Part shown: piece by piece, positions 7,502-17,404 of the stretch
Position numbering within the stretch: the first letter of the stretch is position 1
Layout of the letters: every line of letters starts with the position of its first letter
Source: Alicyclobacillus fructus
Lineage (GTDB): Bacteria > Bacillota > Bacilli > Alicyclobacillales > Alicyclobacillaceae
Length of the DNA: 64,000 nt
Assembly (NCBI RefSeq): GCF_017329605.1
Contig: NZ_JAFMTY010000002.1
Coordinates: 62,001 to 126,000, forward strand
Reading direction: 5' to 3'
Notes under the pieces: generated by a model
What the model saw: only the letters and a program-made list of their open reading frames with translations
Databases searched by the model: none
Told to the model about the DNA's origin: nothing
Translations under genes and position numbers: made by a program

Positions 7502-8809
7502 GTGACGACCAAACATCAGCAAATCCTGGAATACATCCGTTCCCTGCCGGTCGGATCCCAGATTTCCGTCCGCAAAATCGCGCGCGTGCTGAACGTCTCG
7601 GAGGGCACCGCCTATCGCGCCATCAAGGAGGCCGAGGCGGAGGGTTTCGTGTCCACGCTGGACCGCATCGGCACGGTGCGCGTGGAAAAAAAGGAAAAGG
7701 AACAGATTGAGCGCCTGACCTTCGCGGAGGTCGTCCGCATTGTGGAGGGGACCGTGCTCGGCGGCAAGGAAGGTCTGCACAAGACGTTGAGCCGCTTCGT
7801 GATTGGCGCCATGCGCACCGAGTCCATCAGCCGGTATCTGAGCCCCGGATGCCTGATGATTGTGGGCAACCGGGAGCAGGTCCAGCGCATGTCGCTCAAG
7901 AGCGGCGCCGCGGTGCTCATCACCGGCGGCTTCACCGCGTCTCCCATGGTGGAGAAGCTCGCCAACGAATATCAGCTGCCGCTCATCTCGTGTTCGTACG
8001 ACACCTTCACCACCGCTTCGCTGATCAACCGCGCGCTCTACGACCGGCTCATCAAAAAGGACATTCTCTACGTCGAGGACGTGCTGCAGGATCAGCCGCT
8101 CGTCAGCCTGCGGCCGGACGACACCGTGCGCAAGTACTATCATCTGGTGGAGGAATCCGGCCACTCGCGCATGCCGGTGGTGGATGCGAACGGTCGCTTG
8201 GTGGGCATCATCAGCCCGCGCGACGTGGCGGAGGCGGAGCTCGAGGCTCCCGTGTCGCGCTACATGACGCGCAATCCGGTCTCCGTCACGCCGAAGACGA
8301 CCATCGCCTCGGCCGCGCACCGGATGGCGTTTGAGGGATTTGAGATCATGCCGGTCGTCAAGGACAAGGACGTGATTGGCGTCATCACGCGCCAAGACGT
8401 GATTCGCGCGTTGCAGATCATGAATCGGCAGCCGCAGGTGGGAGAGACGGTGGAAGACGTCGTGGTGCGCGATTTCAACGTGGTGCAATCCCCCGATGGA
8501 TCCACGGTGCTGCGCGGGCAGGTCACGCCGCAGATGACGACGTCGGGCGGCACGCTTGCGACGGGATCGCTCACGACCATCATTCAGGAGGCGGCGCGCG
8601 TCTGCCTGCGCCGAGCGCGCCACGTCGACATGCTGATCGAAAACATGACGCTCTACGTGCTCCGCCCCGTGCCGGTCGACACCACCGTCGACGCGAAGGC
8701 GCGCGTGCTGAACGACGGCCGGCGCTACGCCAAGGTGGAGGTCGAAATTGCGGACAAAAACGACGTGTTTGCGAAGGCGCTGGTCACCGCGCAGTGGATC
8801 GAGAGGTGA
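7502..8809 (+). CDS. ytoI: YtoI-like regulator: HTH, DRTGG, two CBS and hot-dog domains
   Basis: 435 residues. Order: winged HTH (about 1-65, KIARVLNVSEGTAYRAI), DRTGG domain (about 75-185, with AAVLITGGF), two CBS motifs (about 195-310, with the repeated HSRMPVVD / FEIMPVVK pattern) and a C-terminal thioesterase-type hot-dog domain. CBS pairs bind adenine nucleotides, so this may sense energy or cyclic dinucleotide state. The GTG at 7502 follows GAGGAGGATC. The stop overlaps the dnaE start region, as in Bacillus where ytoI and dnaE are near neighbours. Confidence 0.85.
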   Translation: MTTKHQQILEYIRSLPVGSQISVRKIARVLNVSEGTAYRAIKEAEAEGFVSTLDRIGTVRVEKKEKEQIERLTFAEVVRIVEGTVLGGKEGLHKTLSRFVIGAMRTESISRYLSPGCLMIVGNREQVQRMSLKSGAAVLITGGFTASPMVEKLANEYQLPLISCSYDTFTTASLINRALYDRLIKKDILYVEDVLQDQPLVSLRPDDTVRKYYHLVEESGHSRMPVVDANGRLVGIISPRDVAEAELEAPVSRYMTRNPVSVTPKTTIASAAHRMAFEGFEIMPVVKDKDVIGVITRQDVIRALQIMNRQPQVGETVEDVVVRDFNVVQSPDGSTVLRGQVTPQMTTSGGTLATGSLTTIIQEAARVCLRRARHVDMLIENMTLYVLRPVPVDTTVDAKARVLNDGRRYAKVEVEIADKNDVFAKALVTAQWIER

Positions 8810-8814
8810 GCACG

Positions 8815-11796
8815 GTGGACTTTGTGCACCTGCACGTGCATAGCGCGTTCTCCTTCCGCGAAAGCCTGCTGCGCTTGGACGATCTCGTCCGGGCCGCGAA
8901 GGCGCATGGGATGCGGGCGGTGGCGCTCACCGACACCAACGGCATGTATGGCGCCCTCACCTTCTACCGGTTGGCGCGCGGCGAAGGGCTCTCGCCCGTC
9001 ATCGGCATGCAGGTCGCTTGGCTTGCTGACGAGGAAGACGCGGGGCCGGGGCGGTTGGCTGCGTCCCTCGATCAGGTGGTGGTTCTGGCGATGGGGCTTT
9101 CGGGATATCGCCGGCTCACGCGACTTGCAACCCAAGCGCGCTCGAAGCGCCCGGTGCCCTATGTCACGCTGTCCGAGCTTGCGGAGAGCTCGCAGGGCCT
9201 CGTGGTGCTCTGCGGAGGCCCGGAGTCGCGCCTGTTTCATCACCTCGCGCGCGGCGAGGCGGATGCCGCCGAGCGGCTGTTGGCGCGGGTGGCGAATGCG
9301 GTGCCCGCCGGCCAGCTGTTCATCGATCTCCAAGATCACGGCCTGCGCCGAGAGCGGGAGGGACTGCCGGGGCTCGTCGATCTCGCCCGCCGCTGGGACG
9401 TGCCGCTTGTGGCGACGAACGACGTTCGCTATCTCGCGCGGGAAGATGCCGCCTGGCACCGGGCGTACGCCGGGCTCGAGCGCCCCGACGCCGACGACTG
9501 GTTCGCCACGGACGAGTTTCACTTTGCGTCGCCGGAGGACATGGCGGACCGGTTCGCGAACTTCCCGGAGGCGCTCCGCCGGACGGGCGAGATCGCGGAG
9601 ATGTGCGCGCTCGAACTGCCGCTCCACCAGGTGCGGATGCCGCGCTATGCGACGAAGGACGGGCGCAGCGCCGACGAGGTGTTGCGCGAAGCCGCGCGTG
9701 CGGGCGCCGTCAGGCGGTACGGGACCCTGTCGCCCGAGGTGGAGGCGAGGCTTGAGCACGAGCTCGCCGTCATTTGCGACATGGGGTACGCCGATTACTT
9801 TCTCGTCGTGGCCGACTTCATCCGCCACGCGCACCAGCAGGGCATCTCGACCGGGCCGGGGCGCGGATCGGCGGCCGGCAGCCTCGTCGCCTACGCGCTG
9901 CGCATCACGGACGTGGATCCCATCCGCCACAAGCTGTTGTTCGAGCGGTTTCTCAATCCCGCTCGCGTCTCGCTGCCGGACATCGACACGGACTTCGAAT
10001 TCGAGCGGCGCGGCGAGGTCATCCGCTACGTGATCGAGAAGTACGGGCGCGATCGCGTCGCGCAAATCGGCACCTTTGGCACCCTGCAGGCCCGGGCGGC
10101 GCTGCGGGACGCGGGCCGCATGCTTGCTGCCGATCCGGCACTGGTCGATCGCCTCGCCAAGCTGGTGCCCGGCGTGGTGCACGCGTCGCTGGACAGCGCG
10201 TATCAGGAGGTGGCCGCCTTTCGGGAACTGGTGGACGGGAATCCGGATGCCGCGCGGCTCTTCGAAGCCGCGAAGCGCCTGGAGGATCTGCCGCATCACA
10301 CGTCCATTCACGCGGCCGGGGTGATCATTTCTCCCGAGCCCATCGCGGACTGGATTCCGCTCGACTGGGCGGCGGACGACACGCCCGTCACCGCCTATCC
10401 GATGGAGGACGTCGAGGCGCTCGGATTCGTGAAGATGGACTTTCTCGGCCTCAAGACGCTCACGCTCATCGATCGCGCGGTCGCGTCCATCCGCCGGCGC
10501 ACGGGCATCTCCATCGACTGGCGGCATGTGAACGAGGACGATCCGGCCACGTACGCCCTCCTGACGCGGGCTGACACCAACGGCGTCTTCCAGCTCGAGT
10601 CGGCCGGCATGCGCCGGGTGTTGAGGGAGCTGCGCCCCACGAGTCTGGATGACGTGATCGCCGTGATCTCGCTGAATCGTCCGGGGCCCATGGAGAATAT
10701 TCCTGCGTTTTGCGACGCGAAGCACGGAAGGCGCCCCGTCACCTATCCTCATCCCGATCTCGCGCCGATCCTCGCCGACACGTACGGCGTCATCGTGTAC
10801 CAGGAGCAGATCATGCAGATCGCAAGCCAGATGGCGGGATTTTCGCTGGCCGAGGCGGACTTGCTGAGGCGCGCCGTGTCGAAGAAGAAAAGGGAAATCC
10901 TAGATGACGAGCGATCCCGGTTTGTGCAGGGCTGCATCCAGAGGGGATACAGCGAGGAGATCGCGCACGAGGTGTACAACCTCATCGTGCGTTTCGCGGA
11001 CTACGGGTTCAACCGCTCGCACGCGGCGGCGTACGCGGTGTTGGCGTTCCGAACGGCCTACCTGCGCGCGCACTTCCTGTCGGACTTTTTGGCGGCGCTT
11101 CTCACGCTGTCCATCGGCGTGCCGGACAAGGTGCGCCTGTACGAACAGGACGCGCGGCGGCACGGGATTGCGGTGCGCCCGCCGTCGGTGCAGCGGAGCG
11201 AGCGGGGATACACCGTGGAAGAGGACGGGAATCTGCGCGCCGGCCTCCTTTCGGTGCGAAACGTCGGGGAGGCGGCTGTCGATCACATCCTGGCGCTCCG
11301 CGCCGAGCAGCCGTTTGCGTCCCTGGCGGACTTTCTCCGCCGCATTGAGCCGCGCATCGTCAACCGCAAAGCGCTCGACAGCCTGTTTGCGGCGGGCGCG
11401 TTCGACGAGTTTTTCCCGGAAGGCGCGTCGCGCGACGTGCGGCGCAAGATGTTCGAGGAGGCGCTTGTGCGCGCGGAGGACAGCCGGCAGTGGGCGGCGC
11501 TCGATCTCTTCGTGGAGGCGGAGACGAAGTCAGAGGGTGCGCCGGGTGCGGACGGAGCGCCCGCCGCGGTCGGCAAACGGCTCTACATTCGGTACCGAAG
11601 CCGTGGCGGGGCCCAGGTGCTCAGGGAGATTCAGCGCATCCTCGCCATGGCGCCTGGTGAGACCGAGGTGGCTCTGTACGACGCTTCGACCGGACGGGCT
11701 CGGTTGCTCGGTTCGCGCTACCGGGTGCAGGTCAGTCAGGACTTGATTGCGGCGCTCGAGGAGCGCGTGGGGCTTGGCAACGTTCGTATCAAGTGA
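8815..11796 (+). CDS. dnaE: DNA polymerase III alpha subunit DnaE, short form
   Basis: 993 residues. Replicative or translesion polymerase with an N-terminal PHP domain (HLHVHSAFS), the C-family palm with the PDIDTDFE catalytic aspartates, fingers with FNRSHAAAYA, and a helix-hairpin-helix region (GLLSVRNVGEAAVDHI). After the HhH domain the usual EKE.LG.YLSGHPL segment and OB-fold are not seen. A short Ala/Gly/Glu linker leads straight to a compact C-terminal domain starting KRLYIRY. This explains the length, below the 1050-1160 typical of DnaE. The GTG at 8815 is preceded by GAGAGG; GTG at 8806 is an alternative. Confidence 0.93.
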   Translation: MDFVHLHVHSAFSFRESLLRLDDLVRAAKAHGMRAVALTDTNGMYGALTFYRLARGEGLSPVIGMQVAWLADEEDAGPGRLAASLDQVVVLAMGLSGYRRLTRLATQARSKRPVPYVTLSELAESSQGLVVLCGGPESRLFHHLARGEADAAERLLARVANAVPAGQLFIDLQDHGLRREREGLPGLVDLARRWDVPLVATNDVRYLAREDAAWHRAYAGLERPDADDWFATDEFHFASPEDMADRFANFPEALRRTGEIAEMCALELPLHQVRMPRYATKDGRSADEVLREAARAGAVRRYGTLSPEVEARLEHELAVICDMGYADYFLVVADFIRHAHQQGISTGPGRGSAAGSLVAYALRITDVDPIRHKLLFERFLNPARVSLPDIDTDFEFERRGEVIRYVIEKYGRDRVAQIGTFGTLQARAALRDAGRMLAADPALVDRLAKLVPGVVHASLDSAYQEVAAFRELVDGNPDAARLFEAAKRLEDLPHHTSIHAAGVIISPEPIADWIPLDWAADDTPVTAYPMEDVEALGFVKMDFLGLKTLTLIDRAVASIRRRTGISIDWRHVNEDDPATYALLTRADTNGVFQLESAGMRRVLRELRPTSLDDVIAVISLNRPGPMENIPAFCDAKHGRRPVTYPHPDLAPILADTYGVIVYQEQIMQIASQMAGFSLAEADLLRRAVSKKKREILDDERSRFVQGCIQRGYSEEIAHEVYNLIVRFADYGFNRSHAAAYAVLAFRTAYLRAHFLSDFLAALLTLSIGVPDKVRLYEQDARRHGIAVRPPSVQRSERGYTVEEDGNLRAGLLSVRNVGEAAVDHILALRAEQPFASLADFLRRIEPRIVNRKALDSLFAAGAFDEFFPEGASRDVRRKMFEEALVRAEDSRQWAALDLFVEAETKSEGAPGADGAPAAVGKRLYIRYRSRGGAQVLREIQRILAMAPGETEVALYDASTGRARLLGSRYRVQVSQDLIAALEERVGLGNVRIK

Positions 11797-11848
11797 GAAA
11801 ACCTTCGTGTCGCATCCTGGTTTCTGCATGTGTCTCTTGGGACAGACA

Positions 11849-11857
11849 TGGTATAAT
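11849..11857 (+). promoter_or_regulatory. Extended -10 promoter for the 65-residue ORF / accD
   Basis: TGGTATAAT matches the extended -10 consensus (TGN plus a perfect TATAAT). No good -35 box is present, as expected for extended -10 promoters. It lies 43 bases before the next start codon. Confidence 0.6.
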
Positions 11858-11899
11858 GCGGGCAAGAAGGATCACGATCTTGCCAGGAGCGTAGGAGCC

Positions 11900-12097
11900 A
11901 TGTGGACGGTTATCTACATCGCACCGACATCGCAGCAGGCGGAACGGGTTCGCCTGAGGATGACGGAGGAAGGCTTCCTCGTCAAGGTGAAGAAGGCGCG
12001 CGGCGCAAAAGAGCAATATGAGATTCTGATTCCAGAGAGCGAGCTCGACGAGGCGCAGGAAGTGCTCAGGGACATCCTGCACTCGTCGTTGTCGTGA
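11900..12097 (+). CDS. Small DUF2007-like protein
   Basis: 65 residues: an alpha/beta protein starting MWTVIYIAPT, with an amphipathic helix (QQAERVRLRMTEEGF) and a C-terminal helix (DEAQEVLRDIL). This is the pattern of small ferredoxin-like DUF2007 signal-transduction proteins, and of the short proteins often found before accD in Bacillales. Weak ribosome site (TAGGAG). Likely cotranscribed with accDA. Function unknown. Confidence 0.6.
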   Translation: MWTVIYIAPTSQQAERVRLRMTEEGFLVKVKKARGAKEQYEILIPESELDEAQEVLRDILHSSLS

Positions 12098-12139
12098 CAG
12101 CGCGCCTTCTGCGCAAGGTGGGGTTAAAGAGGTGGGGTT

Positions 12140-13042
12140 GTGTTAAAAGATCTGTTCAACCGACGGCGCCAGTACGTCACCGTGGGAACGGGCGAAGAGA
12201 CGGCGCCCGAGGCGCGGCAGCCCAGGCCTGCGGAGGAGCGGGATGTGCCGAAGGGCCTCGTGCAGAAGTGCGAGGGGTGCGGCGCCCTGCTGTTGGCGAA
12301 GGAACTGCAGAAGCATCTGTACACATGTCCGGAGTGCAACTACCACTTCCGGATTGGGGCGCGCACGCGCATTGAGATCACGGTCGACGAAGGGTCGTTC
12401 CAGGAGATGGACGGCGGCTTGACGTCCACGAATCCCCTCGGCTTTCCGCAGTACGAGGAAAAGCTGGAGGCGGCCATGCGCGCCACCGGCCTTCTGGAGG
12501 GCGTCCTCACGGGCGAAGCGCTGCTCGACGGGGTGCCCATTGTCGTCGGCGCGATGGAGCCCGGTTTCATGATGGGGAGCATGGGCTCGGCGGTCGGCGA
12601 GCGCATCGCGCGGGCGATGGAGCGGGCCGCGGAAAGCAAGCGGCCGCTCGTTTTGTTCACGGCATCGGGGGGCGCCCGCATGCAGGAGGGCATCCTGTCC
12701 CTCATGCAGATGGCCAAGACGAGCGTGGCGCTCACTCGCATGCACGAGGCCCGCGCACTGTTCATCTCGGTCATCACGCATCCCACGACAGGCGGCGTCA
12801 GCGCGAGCTTCGCGAGCCTCGGCGACGTGATCGTCGCGGAGCCGGGCGCGATGTTCGGCTTCGCGGGCCGGCGGGTCGTGGAACAGACCATGAGGCAGAG
12901 TCTTCCGGACGATTTTCAGACCGCAGAGTTCAACCTGAAGCATGGCATGATCGACAAAGTGGTGCACCGCAAACAGATGCGCCAGACGCTCGGCGCGCTG
13001 GTGCGCATGCACACGGCTCGGGGGTGGGCGCATGGCGAATGA
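12140..13042 (+). CDS. accD: Acetyl-CoA carboxylase carboxyltransferase beta subunit
   Basis: 300 residues. With AccA it transfers the carboxyl group from biotin to acetyl-CoA, giving malonyl-CoA for fatty acids. An N-terminal four-cysteine zinc ribbon (CEGCG...CPECN, about residues 49-72) is followed by the crotonase-type carboxyltransferase fold with GSMGSAVGERI and a GGARMQEG oxyanion region. The GTG start follows GAGGTGG. It overlaps accA by 11 bases, implying coupled synthesis of the two subunits. Confidence 0.95.
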   Translation: MLKDLFNRRRQYVTVGTGEETAPEARQPRPAEERDVPKGLVQKCEGCGALLLAKELQKHLYTCPECNYHFRIGARTRIEITVDEGSFQEMDGGLTSTNPLGFPQYEEKLEAAMRATGLLEGVLTGEALLDGVPIVVGAMEPGFMMGSMGSAVGERIARAMERAAESKRPLVLFTASGGARMQEGILSLMQMAKTSVALTRMHEARALFISVITHPTTGGVSASFASLGDVIVAEPGAMFGFAGRRVVEQTMRQSLPDDFQTAEFNLKHGMIDKVVHRKQMRQTLGALVRMHTARGWAHGE

Positions 13043-13991
13043 GCTGGATTTCGAGCGGCCCATCGCCGAGCTGAAGGCGAAGATCGCCGAGCTCAAGGCC
13101 TTTATGGAGAAGAACGGGATCGACCTGCAAGGCGAAGTCGATAAACTGGAAGAGCGGCTCAAGGAACTCACGGAAACCACCTACGCGAACCTGACGCCCT
13201 GGCAGCGGGTGCAGCTGGCCCGCCAAATCGGGCGGCCGACGACGCTGGATTACATCCGCGGGCTCTGCGACGAGTTCGTGGAGTTGCACGGAGATCGGCA
13301 CTTCGCCGACGATCTCACCATCGTCGGCGGCGTGGGGCTCATCGATGGCCAACCGGTGACGGTCATTGGCCATCAGAAGGGGCGGGACACGAAGGAGAAC
13401 ATCCGCCGCAACTTCGGCATGGCCAATCCGGAGGGTTATCGCAAGGCGCTCCGGCTGATGAAGCAGGCGGAGAAGTTCGGCCGGCCCGTGGTGTTTTTCA
13501 TCGACACCCCCGGCGCTTATGCGGGCATGTCGGCCGAGGAGCGGGGGCAGAGCGTGGCCATCGCCGAGAATTTGTTCGCCATGGCGGGTCTGCGCGTGCC
13601 GACGCTGTCCATCGTCACGGGAGAGGGCGGGAGCGGCGGCGCGCTGGGCCTCGGCATCACGGACCGCATCTACATGTTGGATTACGCGTGGTACTGCGTC
13701 ATCGCACCCGAATCGGCGGCGGCCATCCTGTGGAAGGACGCGAAGCTCGGGCCGAAGGCCGCCGAGGTAATGCGGCTGACAGCCAGGGATTTGCTCGATC
13801 TCGGCGTCATTGACCGGATCATCGAGGAGCCGATGGGCGGCGCGCAGAAGGATCCGGAGTGGATGGTGCGGCGCGTCCGCGAGGCCGTGATCGAAGGGCT
13901 GCGCGAGCTCGTGGCCGTGCCTATTGATGAACTGCTCCGCGCGCGATACCATAAGTATCGGCAAATGGGAACCTACGTCGAACGGCCGTGA
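13032..13991 (+). CDS. accA: Acetyl-CoA carboxylase carboxyltransferase alpha subunit
   Basis: 319 residues, the normal length. An N-terminal helical pair is followed by the carboxyltransferase domain with GHQKGRDTKEN, PGAYAGMSAEERGQ and the TGEGGSGGALG oxyanion loop. It partners AccD in the carboxyltransferase half of acetyl-CoA carboxylase. The ATG overlaps the end of accD. Pyk follows after about 100 bases with no pfkA between them. Confidence 0.95.
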   Translation: MANELDFERPIAELKAKIAELKAFMEKNGIDLQGEVDKLEERLKELTETTYANLTPWQRVQLARQIGRPTTLDYIRGLCDEFVELHGDRHFADDLTIVGGVGLIDGQPVTVIGHQKGRDTKENIRRNFGMANPEGYRKALRLMKQAEKFGRPVVFFIDTPGAYAGMSAEERGQSVAIAENLFAMAGLRVPTLSIVTGEGGSGGALGLGITDRIYMLDYAWYCVIAPESAAAILWKDAKLGPKAAEVMRLTARDLLDLGVIDRIIEEPMGGAQKDPEWMVRRVREAVIEGLRELVAVPIDELLRARYHKYRQMGTYVERP

Positions 13992-14088
13992 AGCGGTGTC
14001 CGGCGCCGCCGGACTTCCCGCTTCTTCCTTTGTGTGCGCATCCGCGGCACGGAACGAGGCCGAAAGTTTCGCGAAGAGAGGGTTAGGC

Positions 14089-15507
14089 ATGCGAAAGACG
14101 AAGATTGTGGCCACCATTGGGCCGGCGAGCGAATCGCTCGACATGTTGACGAAGCTCATCGAGGCCGGTTTGGATGTCGCCCGACTCAACTTCTCGCACG
14201 GTACATACGAGGAACACGCGGAGCGCATCCGCCGCATCCGCGAGGCGTCGGCCCGCGTGGGCAAGCACGTCGGCATTATGCTCGACATCAAGGGACCGAA
14301 AATTCGCACGGGCAAGATCCAAGGCGGCCAGGTGGAGCTCAGGGACGGGGACGAGATCGTCCTCACCATCGATCCGGTGGAGTACGGCACGAAGGAGCGG
14401 GTCTGGGTTTCGTACGAGGGACTGGTGGAGGACGTGTACCCCGGCGCGCCCATCCGCATCGACGACGGCCTCATTGGACTCGAGGTCATCCAGGTGAAGG
14501 GGCATGACATTCACTGCCGCGTGACGAACGGCGGCGTGTTGAAGGACAACAAGGGCATCAACGTCCCAGGCGTAACCCTCCGCATTCCGGGCGTCACCGA
14601 GAAGGACAAGGCGGATATTCGGTTTGGGATTGAGCACGGCGTCGACATGATCGCGGCGTCGTTCGTGCGCAAGGCGGCGGACGTGCTCGAGGTGCGCCGC
14701 ATTCTGGAGGAGCACAATTACCAGGCGGACATCATCTCGAAGATCGAGACGCGCGAGGGGCTGGATCGGCTCGACGAGATCGCGCAGGTGTCGGACGGCA
14801 TGATGGTGGCCCGCGGCGATCTCGGCGTGGAGATCCCGACGGAAGAGGTGCCGCTCGCGCAGAAGCGGATTATCTCCATCTGCAACCGATACGGCAAGCC
14901 GGTCATCACGGCGACGCAGATGCTCGATTCGATGCAGCGCAATCCGCGGCCCACGCGCGCCGAGGCGAGCGACGTGGCGAACGCCATCTTCGACGGCACG
15001 GACGCCATCATGCTCTCGGGCGAAACAGCGGCGGGGCGGTATCCGCTGGAATCCGTGCGGACGATGGCGCAGATCGCGGAGCGGGCCGAGGCTGCCATCG
15101 CGCACGACGAGGTGGCGTACCGGCACCGCACGGAGGTCACGCACACCGTGTCCGACTCGCTCGCGCACGCCGTGCGCACGCTCGCGGCCGATCTCGACGT
15201 GATCTCCATCATCACGGCGACGACGTCCGGGCACACCGCCCGCTGTGTGTCCAAGCACCGGCCCATGACGCCCATCATCGCGGTGACGCCGTTCGATCAC
15301 GTCGCGCGGCGCCTGACGCTCTACTGGGGCGTCCTTCCCGTCGTCGTGCCGGACATCGCGGGCACGACGGACGAGTTGCTCGCGAGTTCCGTTCAAGGGG
15401 CGCTCTCGACTGGCTATGTGCACAAGGGCGATCGCGTCATCATCATGGGCGGCATTCCCGCGGGCACGGCGGGCACGACGAACTTCATGAAGGTGCACAC
15501 GGTCTGA
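14089..15507 (+). CDS. pyk: Pyruvate kinase
   Basis: 472 residues. Final glycolytic step: PEP plus ADP to pyruvate plus ATP. The barrel motifs are present: RLNFSHG, DIKGPKIRTG, the catalytic region IISKIETREGLD, MVARGDLGVE and the signature ITATQMLDSM. The C-terminal alpha/beta domain is present, but the extra PEP-utiliser domain found in Bacillus and Geobacillus enzymes (about 580 residues) is absent. The ATG at 14089 opens the conserved RKTKIVATIGP start; the long upstream extension is rejected. Confidence 0.95.
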   Translation: MRKTKIVATIGPASESLDMLTKLIEAGLDVARLNFSHGTYEEHAERIRRIREASARVGKHVGIMLDIKGPKIRTGKIQGGQVELRDGDEIVLTIDPVEYGTKERVWVSYEGLVEDVYPGAPIRIDDGLIGLEVIQVKGHDIHCRVTNGGVLKDNKGINVPGVTLRIPGVTEKDKADIRFGIEHGVDMIAASFVRKAADVLEVRRILEEHNYQADIISKIETREGLDRLDEIAQVSDGMMVARGDLGVEIPTEEVPLAQKRIISICNRYGKPVITATQMLDSMQRNPRPTRAEASDVANAIFDGTDAIMLSGETAAGRYPLESVRTMAQIAERAEAAIAHDEVAYRHRTEVTHTVSDSLAHAVRTLAADLDVISIITATTSGHTARCVSKHRPMTPIIAVTPFDHVARRLTLYWGVLPVVVPDIAGTTDELLASSVQGALSTGYVHKGDRVIIMGGIPAGTAGTTNFMKVHTV

Positions 15508-15542
15508 GGCGCTCACCGGTTCGAGCCTGGATAGAGGCGCGC

Positions 15543-15575
15543 GCGGAATTCCCCGCCTTCAAGGGGGAATTCCGC
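15543..15575 (+). terminator. Terminator after pyk
   Basis: A 12-bp inverted repeat GCGGAATTCCCC/GGGGAATTCCGC with a 9-base loop, then TTTCG. The T-run is short. Confidence 0.6.
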
Positions 15576-15606
15576 TTTCGCGTATCATGCGCTTTCGCGT
15601 ATCATG
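15573..15606. repeat. 17-bp perfect tandem duplication
   Basis: CGCTTTCGCGTATCATG occurs twice head to tail (15573-15589 and 15590-15606), starting in the 3' arm of the pyk terminator. Probably a slippage duplication in the pyk-trpS gap. Confidence 0.85.
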
Positions 15607-15671
15607 GTGAGCGAATGCGTCGGGCGCGGAGCGCCGCGCCATCGGCAGGCCTGAATTTGAATCGAATTTGA

Positions 15672-16676
<1,005 letters not shown>

Positions 16677-16720
16677 GCCGCATCGGGTCGCCAGCCGCAG
16701 GGCCCAAGGAGGGATGCGGA

Positions 16721-17401
16721 ATGCGGCTTTTGGTGGTGGAAGACGAGGCGGCGCTCCGCCGCGAGCTGGTGCAGCTCTTTCAACAGCGGGGCTACACCGT
16801 GGACGCGGTGGACACCGTGTTTGCCGCGGTGGAACACGGCATGAGCGGCGCGTACGACTGCATCGTGCTCGACTACATGTTGCCGGACGGGGACGGCATT
16901 GAGGCGCTGACGCAGCTTCGCGAGGCGGGGTGCACCACGCCCATCCTGATGCTCACCGTCAAGAACGATCCAAAAGACCGCGTGCTCGGCTTGAACAAGG
17001 GCGCGGACGACTACCTGGGCAAGCCGTTCCATCCGGACGAGCTCCTGGCCCGCGTCGGGGCGCTCGTCCGGCGCGCGCCCGCGCTGACCGACGACGAGGT
17101 GCTCGAGCACGGGAAGGCCCGGTTGCACACGCGGTCGCGCAGCCTGGAGTACGACGGGAGGACGCTGGAGCTTACGAGCAAGGAATTCGCCCTGATGGAG
17201 GCGCTCTTTCGCCACAAGCACCAGGTCATGACGCGCGATCAACTCATCGCGAAGGTCTGGGGCCCGGATGCCGAAGTGGCGGACAGCGCCCTCGACACCT
17301 ACGTCTACTTCCTGCGGAGGAAGTGTTCCAACATCGGCTGGAAAAACGCCATCGTCACGGTCCGCGGCCGGGGCTACGCGTTGCAGCCGGAGGGCGAGTG
17401 A
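16721..17401 (+). CDS. OmpR/PhoB-family response regulator
   Basis: 226 residues. Receiver domain (about 1-115) with acidic residues at VVEDE, phospho-acceptor Asp51 in VLDYMLPDGDG and Lys in GKPFHPDELLARV. A winged-helix DNA-binding domain (about 125-222) ends in TVRGRGYAL. Strong AAGGAGG site. It is 3 bases from the kinase gene, so the two form one operon. The location near icd-mdh-polA recalls phoPR of Bacillus, but the target is not shown. Confidence 0.92.
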   Translation: MRLLVVEDEAALRRELVQLFQQRGYTVDAVDTVFAAVEHGMSGAYDCIVLDYMLPDGDGIEALTQLREAGCTTPILMLTVKNDPKDRVLGLNKGADDYLGKPFHPDELLARVGALVRRAPALTDDEVLEHGKARLHTRSRSLEYDGRTLELTSKEFALMEALFRHKHQVMTRDQLIAKVWGPDAEVADSALDTYVYFLRRKCSNIGWKNAIVTVRGRGYALQPEGE

Positions 17402-17404
17402 CCC

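Noticed and set aside
8725-10752. 675-codon minus-strand frame opposite dnaE
   Set aside because: High-GC antisense shadow with His/Arg/Gly-rich composition; dnaE on the other strand has all family motifs.
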